Assembly (NCBI GenBank): GCA_039720395.1
Contig: CM077827.1
Location: 25,704,416 to 25,768,415 of the forward strand
Direction of reading: 5' to 3'
Source of the DNA: Liquidambar formosana
Lineage: Eukaryota > Streptophyta > Magnoliopsida > Saxifragales > Altingiaceae
Length of the DNA: 64,000 nt
How positions within the stretch are numbered: position 1 is the stretch's first letter; every line of letters starts with the position of its first letter. A program made the position numbers and the translations under genes. Positions 21,988 through 30,898 of the stretch are shown piece after piece. The notes beneath the pieces are model-generated. The model did not search any database, was not told the origin of the DNA, and saw nothing but the letters and a program-made list of their open reading frames with translations.

Positions 21988-23700
21988 ATGGCTGAAGAAA
22001 GAACTAGCAACCGGGGTTTCAACCTTGAGGCCGCTTTGAAAGCTATCATGGAAAAGCTTGATCACACTACCCAGGTATCCGAGACCGCACTCAAGTTAGC
22101 TCAAGACCTTCAACAGAAGAACTCTGAACCTGAATCTAGGGCTCGTGTCACTGATAACAATCAAGGATCCAATGAGTCTGAATCCGCTGAGGAACCATTA
22201 GGAGAAGGGGGAGAACTACCCAAGACCAAGGAAGGGGAAACCAAAGCCACATCAAGGGAGAGCTCAACCGTCCTGGCAAACAAGGTCGAGGCCTTAGAAC
22301 GAACTCTGAAGGGAATCCGCAGGTCTGATGATATGGTGGACATCCGCACTTTGTCCTTGTTCCCAAAGGCTCGCATCCCGTTACAATTCAAAATGCCGGA
22401 GTTGGAAAAATTCGATGGGATTGGCTGTCCTAAAACCCACCTCAAAATGTATGTGCGAGCTATGCGCCCTCGAGGGGCGAACGATGAGTTATTGGCTCAA
22501 ATGTTTCATGAGTCATTAGCAAGTTCCGCCTTGAAATGGTTTTTGTCATTAGAGGAGAATAGAACCAAGACTTGGGAGGATGTGTGCAATGCATTCACGG
22601 ACCATTACAAGTATAACACTGAAGTGGATGTCACGCGAAGGGACTTGGAAACCACTAAGCAAGGGGTTAATGAGACTTTCTCCGCCTTCATCACTAGGTG
22701 GAGACAAAAGGCTTCTAAGATGACAGACAGACCAAACGAGGAAGAACAGATTCAGTTGGTGGTGAAGAACTTGCTGCCCGTATATCACAAGCATCTCTTT
22801 GCTCATTACTTTCCGAGCTTCAAGGCTCTTGTTGGGGCTGGCACACAAGTTGAAGATGCAATCGCCGATGGAACAATCAAAACGGAGGAGGTCCTAAGGA
22901 GTCGAAGGACAAACTTTGGAGGAAAATCCAATGCTGAGGTCAATACCATTACCCAACCCACTCGCCCTTTCTCCCTAAATGACTCCACCTCACCTTGCCA
23001 ATTCACCGAGCTATACATGCCACTCGAAAGAGTCTTTGAAAAGCTGAAAAGTCGTGACCTCCTGAAACCCCTCGACCCAAGGCCTCCACCAAACCCATTG
23101 CCCAAGAACTACAATGAAAATGAATATTGCAAGTTCCACCAAGCCAAAGGCCATCTAACCAACCGTTGTTACCGCCTCCGCCATGAAATCCAAGATTTGC
23201 TCGACAAGCAGATCATTTCACCACCCACCGCACCAAATCGCCCAAATGTCACTCGAAATCCCCTCCCCACTCACAATATGCCTCCTCCCAACAACATAAA
23301 TGCCATCGAGCTAGGCTCGCCCCAATCCCGTCAACCCATAAGGCGATACACGCCGCTTCCCATGACCTTGACTCAAGTTTTCCACCAATGTTGTGATAAA
23401 GGGCTTATATTGCCATGCCATTCAAAGCCGAGGCCTTCGACTCCTCACCAATTCTGTTTGTACCATCAGGCGCCCGGACATGATACGGAGGACTGTGTTA
23501 TACTGAAAAAGGTAGTTCAAGACCTTATTGATCAAAAGGTTTTGGTATTGCCAAAGAAGTCCATGCAGCGACAATTGAAAGAAAGGTTCGAGGCAGGAGA
23601 TCCTAAAGTGGGTTTGTTGGGAGAGTCGTCCGGAAAGTTTGATTACTATGTACTCTATCCCGACCCCATCCCTGAGGAGCCTATAATCCCCATAGGTTAG
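21988..23700 (+). CDS. Gag of E1, ended early by a TAG
   Basis: I chose the ATG at 21988 (MAEERTSNRG) because G0 and D have the same start; the frame is open from 21922. The 570-residue product has an acidic, low-complexity N-terminal part, then a Retrotrans_gag capsid domain around residues 130-280 (FKMPELEKFDG, WFLSLEENRTKTWEDV, FSAFITRWRQKA). Two zinc-knuckle-like motifs of form C-x2-H-x4-H-x4-C follow near residues 380 and 488. Gag forms the particle and packages RNA. In G0 the frame continues through this point with TGG where E1 has TAG (23698-23700). The remaining gag-protease linker and protease stay in the same frame downstream, so E1 carries a nonsense mutation rather than a natural stop. 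Confidence 0.88.
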   Translation: MAEERTSNRGFNLEAALKAIMEKLDHTTQVSETALKLAQDLQQKNSEPESRARVTDNNQGSNESESAEEPLGEGGELPKTKEGETKATSRESSTVLANKVEALERTLKGIRRSDDMVDIRTLSLFPKARIPLQFKMPELEKFDGIGCPKTHLKMYVRAMRPRGANDELLAQMFHESLASSALKWFLSLEENRTKTWEDVCNAFTDHYKYNTEVDVTRRDLETTKQGVNETFSAFITRWRQKASKMTDRPNEEEQIQLVVKNLLPVYHKHLFAHYFPSFKALVGAGTQVEDAIADGTIKTEEVLRSRRTNFGGKSNAEVNTITQPTRPFSLNDSTSPCQFTELYMPLERVFEKLKSRDLLKPLDPRPPPNPLPKNYNENEYCKFHQAKGHLTNRCYRLRHEIQDLLDKQIISPPTAPNRPNVTRNPLPTHNMPPPNNINAIELGSPQSRQPIRRYTPLPMTLTQVFHQCCDKGLILPCHSKPRPSTPHQFCLYHQAPGHDTEDCVILKKVVQDLIDQKVLVLPKKSMQRQLKERFEAGDPKVGLLGESSGKFDYYVLYPDPIPEEPIIPIG

Positions 23701-24060
23701 GATGAGTTGCCAGAGGAAGTCCAAATGGAAGAGATCGACACAATCACATGGGATGACCTCATGGGTGACGTAGGAGAGATTGATGATATGTGGGTGAGCG
23801 ATGACGAGGTAGAGCACATAACTAGAGGGGGTCGCCATTTCAAGCCTCCGCACTTAGAATCTGACAACCCATTGGGGGACTTGGAAGGTAATCGCCACCT
23901 CGACCTGCAAGAAGAGGAAGATGAAGTGCTTAGGCAATTGAGAAAGACTAATGCCAACATCACCATATGGGGTTTGCTCATGGCCTCTTACAAGCACCGT
24001 CAGACTATCTTGAAGTTGCTGAACCAGATATAGGTTCCTGTTGACACATCTCCAGAAAAT
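23701..24060 (+). pseudogene. Gag-protease linker of E1, between two nonsense codons
   Basis: This stretch is in the same frame as gag and protease. It encodes an acidic segment (WDDLMGDVGEIDD, LQEEEDEVLRQL) that matches G0 closely. It ends at a second TAG (24031-24033), where G0 has CAA (Gln). It would not be translated in E1 without readthrough of the first stop. Confidence 0.8.
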
Positions 24061-25296
24061 TTGGTGAACTTGGTGAATCCAACCTCGAAGAACTCAACCA
24101 TTGTGTTCTCAGAGGCAGACCTACCTAAAAGTGGACCTAGCCATTCGCAAGCCATGTACATCACTGTAGACACCATGGGAAAGAGAGTTCCAACAGTCCT
24201 GATTGATAATGGTTCCGCTCTTAATGTGTGCCCTCTCAGAACTGCCACCGTCTTGGGGTTGGATCCAATAGACTTCACGCCATCCGGGCAAACAGTGAGA
24301 GCCTATGATAACACCCGTAGAGAGGTGATTGGAGTGGTCACTTTGCCGCTGATTATAGGGCCTACAGAATTCAGAGTGGAGTTCCAAGTGCTGGACGTCC
24401 CGTCGTGCTTCAACCTCTTGTTGGGAAGACCTTGGATTCATCCTGCAGGGGCGGTCCCTTCTTCATTGCACCAAAAAGTCAAGTTCCCTTATGAAGGGGC
24501 CATCGTCACACTTCAAGGTGATTATGACTTAAAGTCGTCGGGGGTACCCATTTGCGAGATCAAGCCCGAGCCCGTGGGGGCACCATTGTCTGGGTTCGAG
24601 TATGTTCAATGCATAGAAAAAGAGCCTGAACAGAGAGAGTTGATACCTCTCGACTTTTGCCCTCATGGCAATTTGCATGTGGGGAACATCATGAAGAAAA
24701 TGAGTTTCTTCCCAGGCATGGGACTAGGACGCCGTCAGCAAGGCATACCGGCATCCGTTCAGAGCCGCATTGTCACCTATACCTTCGGATTGGGGTATGA
24801 GCCTTCCAAAAAGGACCATATGGAGATGTTGCAGAGAAGCAGAGAAAGGGTCAAAGCAAAAGCAGAAGGAAGGGCGCAAGATATCCGAATCTCGCCATAC
24901 CGACCTACCTTGAATGGTTACTTTGTTAAGGAAGGGGAGGACTTCCTATTCTGTGGATTCCCCGAACCATCCATTGACAAAGCAACTAAGGCGAGAGTTC
25001 CAGGGTTTGAGATATTCTTTACTGAGTGGTATCCCATCACTGCTACAATGGTTGATGATGAAGCAATCAATGATGACTATTGGGAAGAGAAGAGTAAGGA
25101 CTGGGCAGAACAGATGGATTCGGAAGCCATGGTTACAATGTTTCAAGATATGGTTCTTGCTGTAGAGGAATCGGATCTCGAGTGTTCTTCAATTCACCAT
25201 GCAGCCGTGCCGCTCCTTAATTGGCATCTTGAAGAGGGTATCATTGCAGAAGTTCTTGAGGGCGAGGATCTCGACTTACCTGATAGTAGTTTGTAG
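24061..25296 (+). CDS. Aspartic protease and G-patch-like region of E1
   Basis: This frame continues gag after the second TAG. The retropepsin core runs MYITVDTMGKRVPTVLIDNGSA and later LLLGRPWIHPAGA; the active-site triplet is D-N-G rather than the common D-T/S-G, as in other Tat elements. Farther on, MSFFPGMGLGRRQQG looks like a G-patch. The frame ends at 25296, but a GT donor at 25293 and an AG acceptor at 25461 would join it in frame to pol. The protease cuts the Gag-Pol polyprotein. In E1 it is cut off from gag by two stops, so it is unlikely to be made in the normal way. Confidence 0.85.
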   Translation: MVNLVNPTSKNSTIVFSEADLPKSGPSHSQAMYITVDTMGKRVPTVLIDNGSALNVCPLRTATVLGLDPIDFTPSGQTVRAYDNTRREVIGVVTLPLIIGPTEFRVEFQVLDVPSCFNLLLGRPWIHPAGAVPSSLHQKVKFPYEGAIVTLQGDYDLKSSGVPICEIKPEPVGAPLSGFEYVQCIEKEPEQRELIPLDFCPHGNLHVGNIMKKMSFFPGMGLGRRQQGIPASVQSRIVTYTFGLGYEPSKKDHMEMLQRSRERVKAKAEGRAQDIRISPYRPTLNGYFVKEGEDFLFCGFPEPSIDKATKARVPGFEIFFTEWYPITATMVDDEAINDDYWEEKSKDWAEQMDSEAMVTMFQDMVLAVEESDLECSSIHHAAVPLLNWHLEEGIIAEVLEGEDLDLPDSSL

Positions 25297-25461
25297 GTTC
25301 CTTAGTAGCTTGTTTTAGCTTTCTTTTCAAATAAAGTGTGTCCGCCTAGCCCACCTTGTGGAGTTAGGAGTCGTTCCCTAGTTGTGGCACATGTGTTTTC
25401 TTTTCTTTGTTTTGTTTTGTTAGTTCAGTCAATAAAGTGTGTTTCTTTTCGTTATTTGCAG
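25293..25461 (+). other. Probable intron between protease and pol
   Basis: A GTAGGT donor at 25293 and a TTATTTGCAG acceptor ending at 25461 bracket 169 nt of T-rich sequence with stops in the protease frame. Removing it joins ...DSS to FVSFLSSMDIYG in one frame. Ogre elements of the same lineage are known to splice an intron between protease and RT. The exact donor is my inference. Confidence 0.6.
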
Positions 25462-28400
25462 TGTTTCCTTTCTTTCTTCTATGGATATCTATGGCATGGA
25501 TATAGATCCTAGGAATGACGTCCCCCCAGAGCTCGTTGAGCAAAGGAAAAGGGGCGTTACCGAACCTAACATGGATGAATTGGAATCAATCAATCTAAGG
25601 ACAGATGAATTGCCAAGGATAATTAAAATCGAGATAACTCTCTCACTTGCTGAAAAAGAAAAGTTGATAATACTTCTAAAAGCCAATGTAGAGGCCTTCG
25701 CATGGTCTTATGAGGATATGCCTGGTATTGATCCAGATATTGTGCAACATTACATCCCCACTAATCCCACTAAAAAGCCTATAAAGCAAAAATTAAGAAG
25801 ATTAAAACCAGAATGGGCTTTGAAAGTAAAAGAAGAGGTAACTAAACAATTAGATGCCGGGTTTCTCCAAGTTGTGGAGTACCCTGAGTGGCTGTCTAAC
25901 ATAGTGCCTGTGCCTAAAAAAGATGGGAAAGTGCGAATGTGTGTTGACTTTCGCGACCTTAATGCTGCGAGCCCAAAGGATGATTTCCCTCTACCACATA
26001 TCGATGTGTTGGTGGACAGCACGGCAGGCCATGCTCTTCTTTCCTTCATGGATGGGTTCTCTGGTTACAACCAGATAAAGATGGCGCCTCGAGACATGGA
26101 AAAGACAGCTTTTATCACGCAGTGGGGCACGTATTGCTACAAGGTAATGCCTTTTGGCTTGAGAAATGCCGGGGCTACTTACCAAAGAGCTGCTACGACC
26201 CTATTGCATGATATGATCCATAAAGAAGTAGAGGTGTATGTGGACGACATGATAGTCAAATCTGTAGACCGGGAAGGACATTTCGCGGCATTGGAGAAGT
26301 TCCTAGAAAGGGCAAAGAAGTACAACCTCCGACTGAATCCTCAGAAGTGCGCCTTCGGAGTCACCGCAGGGAAGCTGTTGGGTTTCATGATCACTCAGAG
26401 GGGAATTGAAGTTGATCCAGGGAAGATAAAAGCTATCACGGAGATGGAGCCACCAAGAACGGAAAAGCAGATCCGGGGTTTTCTGGGGAGAGTTCAATAC
26501 ATCAGTCGCTTTATCGCCAATCTAACCATGGTATGCGAGCCAATTTTCAAGCTGCTTAAAAAGGGCGTTTCCAAGGAATGGAATGAGGATTGTCAAGAAG
26601 CCTTTGAAACCATTAAAAGGTATCTGAGTAACCCCCCAATCTTGGTTCCCCCGCGGCAAGGTGAACCATTACTGTTATATTTAACGGTTACTGAAACCGC
26701 GACGGGAGCCATGTTAGCTCAATACCTTGAAGGGTCGAAAAAGGAAAATGCCATCTACTACTTGAGCAAGAAAATGACAAATTATGAAGTAAAGTACAAT
26801 GCGCTAGAAAAGGCTTGTGTAGCATTGGTATGGGCTACCCAGAAACTCCGTCATTACATGATATCTTTCGAAGTCCTGTTGATAAGTCGATTGGATCCTT
26901 TGAAGTATTTGCTAGAAAAACCAGTCCTATCATATAGGACCGCTCGTTGGTCACTTCTCCTCAATGAGTTCGACATAAAGTACCTGGCGCAGAAGTCCGT
27001 TAAAGGAAGTGTCATTGCAGACCATTTGGCAAGCTGCCCTGTGTCGTCATCGACCCAATTCAATGATGAGTTCCCCGACGAAGATATTCTGGAAATCAAG
27101 AAGAAGGTTTGGAAAGTCTACTTCGACGGAGCTGCAAATAGAAGAGGTTATGGCATAGGGGTGCTACTAGTCTCGCCCGAGGAAGCCTTCACGCCTTTAG
27201 CAGTCAAATTGGGGTTCGAAGCCACCAACAACATAGCAGAATATGAGGCCTGCATCCTCGCATTGGAGGCTGCATTAGAATTGGGGATAAAAGAACTAGA
27301 GGTGTTTGGAGATTCAGCATTGATCATCTGTCAGATAAAAGGGGAGTGGAAGACTCGCGATGAGAAGCTGTTGCCCTATCATGCCTATTTGGAAGCACTG
27401 ACCAAAGAGTTCGCGGAGATCGAGTTCAATTACTTGTCGAGAAACAAGAATCAGTTCACTGATGCCTTAGCAACTCTAGCTTCAATGGTGGAAATACCAG
27501 AAGGAGGAAGCGTGAAACCGCTCGTGATTGAATGCAGAGAGAAACCTGTTTATTGCTGTTCCATTCGAGAAGGAGAGGTAACAGATAGCCACCCTTGGTT
27601 TCATGACATAAGAAGGCTCATCGAGGAAAGAGAATATCCGGAAGAAGCATCTCGCGTGGATAGGCGAACACTGAGAAGATTGGCAAGCCATTATGTGGTA
27701 TGCGGAGGAAAACTGTATCGGAGGTTTTACGACGGAATTCACTTGCTGTGCGTCACGGAGGAAGAAGCCAGAAAACTCATCGAAGAAATCCATGAAGGAG
27801 TGGGAGCTCCGCATATGAATGGATACATGTTGGCTAAGAAGATCATGAGACTAGGGTATTACTGGTCTACAATGGAAAGGGATTGCTATGCCCACGTCAA
27901 GAAGTGCCATAAGTGTCAGCTCTTCGCCAACGGACAACACTTACCCTCCATGCCCTTAACAAGCATGTCAACTCCGTGGCCGTTTGCAGTATGGGGAATA
28001 GATATCATCGGACAGATTAAGCCGAAGGCATCCAATGGTTATGAATACATTTTGGTAGCCATCGATTACTTTACCAAATGGGTGGAAGCAGCTTCCTTCA
28101 AAGTTTTGAATGCTAAAAAGGTGGCGCAGTTCATACAGCTCAACATTATCTACCGATATGGGGTACCGCACAAGGTCATTTCAGATAACGGTCAGCATTT
28201 CCAGAAGGAGACCAAAGAACTCTTGCAGAAGTACAAGATCGTTCATCACTTGTCATCCCCGTATCGTCCGCAGACAAACGGCGCCGTGGAAGCCGCCAAC
28301 AAAAACATCAAGAAGATATTACAGAAAACGACTGACACGTACACTGATTGGCATGAGAAACTACCATTGGCATTATGGGGGTACAGAACGTCAGTCAGAT

Positions 28401-28840
28401 CGTCAACAGGGGCTACGCCGTACGCGCTAGTGTATGGGATGGAGGCTGTTTTGCCAGTAGAGTTGGAAGTTCCTTCGTTAAGGGTTGCTGTGGAAAGTCA
28501 GCTGGCAGAGGTGGACTGGATCAAAAGTCGTTATGATGAGTTAGCATTGCTAGATGAAAGGCGATTGAGGGCTCTCTACCATGTGCAAGGGTACCAGAGA
28601 AGAGTCGCAAGGACATTCAACAAACATGTCAAAGACAGAGGCTTGAAGAAAGGGGATTTAGTGTTGAAAGAGATCCGAGCTCCAATTTTCGATCCACGAG
28701 GAAAGTTCAAACCAAGTTGGGGAGGACCGTACGTCATCAAGGAGATATTGCCAGCAGGGGCTGTTCGACTTATGGATTTGGATGGGATCGAGTTCGCTCG
28801 TCCCACCAATTTGGATCAATTAAAGAAGTATTATGTATAA
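25462..28840 (+). CDS. Pol of E1: reverse transcriptase, dual RNase H, integrase (intact)
   Basis: This frame is open for about 1,126 codons from the proposed splice acceptor; it extends 23 codons further upstream without an ATG, and the first ATG is at 25481. Domains in order: RT with KKDGKVRMCVDFRDLN, the YVDD catalytic motif and the LGFMI block; the gypsy-type RNase H region (LAQYL..YYLSKKM), apparently degenerate; a second RNase H with YFDGAA, EYEACILALE, GDSA and TDAL, supplying the D-E-D-D residues; integrase with a zinc-binding H-H-C-C block (CHKCQLF), catalytic WGIDIIG, SDNG and NGAVEAANK (D, D, E), and a C-terminal GPY-like WGGPYVIKE. Two RNase H domains are a hallmark of the Tat lineage. 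All catalytic residues I can place are present. Pol copies the RNA and inserts the DNA. Confidence 0.93.
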
Positions 28841-29152
28841 GGCCTGCTAGGTTGAAAACCTGTAAAGGCGGCCTAGGCAAAAGTTAAGGCATTTGAACTA
28901 CGAGGACCTGATTCCCCAAAAAAAAAAAAGAAAAAAAACAAAAAAAGAAAAAGAAAAAAAAACAAAAACGGGGATACGTAGGCAGCCCATAAAGTTACAT
29001 TGGGTGCGGTCCAAACAACACAATCATAACAGCAATCTCGAAAGTAGATTATTATTGGCAATTCATTTGAAACTAATTGTTTGACATAACAATTTATTGA
29101 TGTTAAGTAAAAGAACTATCGACATGCCATAGATATTCTATTCTTTGAGTCT
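28841..29152 (+). other. Spacer after pol with an A-rich purine tract
   Basis: It contains an almost pure A/G stretch at about 28918-28972 with a few C, ending ACGGGGATACGTAGG. This could be a former or internal polypurine tract. The spacer separates pol from the stop codon of the convergent antisense gene, which ends at 29153. No other feature is seen. Confidence 0.55.
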
Positions 29153-30451
29153 TTAAGTCCTCTTGAGTTTCTTCAGAGTCGTCTTGTTTGTCTTCTGTCT
29201 CTCTCTGTCAAGTCTTCTTTTCTTTCGCAAGTCATGGCTGTGGGATGCCTCCACTGCTTCAAGAATGTCTTCTCTGCAAAGTCCAAGTCTCGTGTCCTTG
29301 ATAAGGTCATAAATTCTTTCTCGGCGAGAAGTCTCCCTGTCGCCCAAATCATCCTTCAACCATTGCTTGTATTCTTTATTCATCTCGAAAGGTCCTTCAG
29401 TGTTGGCAATCCGAGTCAATTTCAGGTCTGTAGGCCAGCGAGTCCTCGCCCACTTGATTATGGTAGGCCCAATAGGTTCCACAAAGCAACGAGGTCCTGT
29501 TAAGGACGGTATGGTTTGCATGGCGCCCATCTGGCGAAGAATTCTCGAAGTCCAATAGAAGGAAGTCGATCTCAGTCCTATGAGTTTGACGAAAGCACAT
29601 CCCGAGGTTCGAAAAAGTACCTGCTCTTTACACCCCCATGTGAAGACGTACCATTTGATGTTCCGCCATGACAGCGTGTGGAAATAACCCAACCAATCTC
29701 TTAAAGAGAACGGCCCAGGGAGTTCAACTCGGCGTAGACAGAAGTGCTGGGGCTTGTATGGAGTGATAGTGGTGGGAGATAGAAAATTCAAGTGCTCGAG
29801 TAGCCACATTTGCAGCAAAAAGGGGCTACCTTCTAAAGGCACTTTGGGGTTGCCGTGAATTCTATCTAAACCATTCAAGGTTTCAGCTAATACCAAGGGA
29901 ATAATGTTATGTCGCTTGAGAAGAGGGGTAATCAACTCACATATTTGAACAGGGGCTTGAAGAGTGCCGGTTGATATGAGAAAGCGACCAATTAAGCAAA
30001 AAGCGAGTGCACGCTGAATTTGAAGGGTGAAAGTCAGAGTACCTTCGCTATCATGAGCCAAGAATGAGGTTGCTAACTTCATTAAGTCCACCATATGATC
30101 CTTGACAAAGATCGTTGCGTCCCTTTGAGGAATGCCAAGAAAATCCGAGAAGGAAGCAAGGTAATCCGAGCGAGGTGTAGGAAGAATGAATGGCCCTGCG
30201 GGCGAAACTCCAAATAAAGCACAGAATTCCTCCATGGTTGGGCATGATTCTTCATAATTAAATCGAAAGACATGGATTTGAGGATCCCAGAAGTATGTAG
30301 CAGCAGTGAGAAGGGTCGTCTCGAGCTTCATGTGCCTTATGGAGAGCAATGGTTCCAAGCCGAAGCGCTTAAACTCAGTTTTGTCTTTGGCAGCCATGAC
30401 TGCCAAAAACCCTCTTAAGAACCCATCCAAGGCTTCCATAATTATTGTCAA
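29153..30451 (-). CDS. DUF7745/plant-mobile-domain-like protein encoded antisense in E1
   Basis: This is an intact single-exon frame of 432 codons, tail to tail with pol (312-bp gap). Residues 50-80 carry YFWDPQIHVFRF and CPTMEEFCALFG, the pattern of the plant DUF7745 family (aromatic-W-[DN]-P, aromatic-x-F, PT-x-EE). That family resembles the plant mobile domain fold. The C-terminal ~40 residues are strongly basic (LRKKRRLDRERQK), like a nuclear localisation or nucleic-acid-binding tail. A TATA-like CCTATAAAAAC lies about 40 bp upstream and the GC-rich dyad about 130-165 bp upstream. Tat elements are known to carry extra antisense ORFs in this position. The molecular role is unknown. The family assignment is by eye. 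Confidence 0.72.
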   Translation of the reverse strand: MTIIMEALDGFLRGFLAVMAAKDKTEFKRFGLEPLLSIRHMKLETTLLTAATYFWDPQIHVFRFNYEESCPTMEEFCALFGVSPAGPFILPTPRSDYLASFSDFLGIPQRDATIFVKDHMVDLMKLATSFLAHDSEGTLTFTLQIQRALAFCLIGRFLISTGTLQAPVQICELITPLLKRHNIIPLVLAETLNGLDRIHGNPKVPLEGSPFLLQMWLLEHLNFLSPTTITPYKPQHFCLRRVELPGPFSLRDWLGYFHTLSWRNIKWYVFTWGCKEQVLFRTSGCAFVKLIGLRSTSFYWTSRILRQMGAMQTIPSLTGPRCFVEPIGPTIIKWARTRWPTDLKLTRIANTEGPFEMNKEYKQWLKDDLGDRETSRRERIYDLIKDTRLGLCREDILEAVEASHSHDLRKKRRLDRERQKTNKTTLKKLKRT

Positions 30452-30484
30452 TGAAAATAGGTGAGTTAGAAGACTCCCCTCATG

Positions 30485-30618
30485 TGTTTTTATAGGAAAA
30501 GGGTCACAAATTCGAGTCCTAAAGGAAGTAGAACCGTCAAAATCGCAAAATTCCTAAAAAATCGCGAAAAAGCGCGTCGACCTCGGGTGACCGTCCGGGG
30601 CCAGATGGTCACCCGAGG
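30485..30618 (-). promoter_or_regulatory. Predicted promoter of the DUF7745-like gene with GC-rich dyad
   Basis: On the minus strand, CCTATAAAAACA (30485-30496) is a good TATA box. About 85 bp further upstream lies a 38-bp dyad (30581-30618) with perfect 12-bp arms CCTCGGGTGACC/GGTCACCCGAGG. The arms match the outer arms of the LTR dyad. Confidence 0.6.
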
Positions 30619-30898
30619 CCTCCGCCTTGTTTTGCCTTGTTTCGCCCGGTTTTGCCTATTTTCGCGTTCGGATGGCCTTTTTAGGCCATTTTCACTCCTA
30701 TGAACTCACATTGGCTCAAATTTACATAAGAAAGGCACCATAACATCATCATGATAGATTCAAACAAGCACAACAAGTATCCATACTAAGGGATAAAAAG
30801 TTTGGTTTTAGGTGGCAAGTACAAAACACAAGCATGAAATGCAAAAAGATAGCCATTGTCTCATTAATTCTACAAGCCCAACAAGAAAGTAAATGAAC
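30619..30898. other. Spacer between the two antisense genes of E1
   Basis: This is 280 bp between the dyad and the PMD stop codon. It likely holds the 3' end of the PMD transcript. I see no other feature. Confidence 0.4.

Noticed and set aside
28916..28976. A-rich tract as a retroposed poly(A) tail
   Set aside because: No target duplication or LINE/SINE body beside it, and it sits at a fixed place in the element between pol and the antisense gene.
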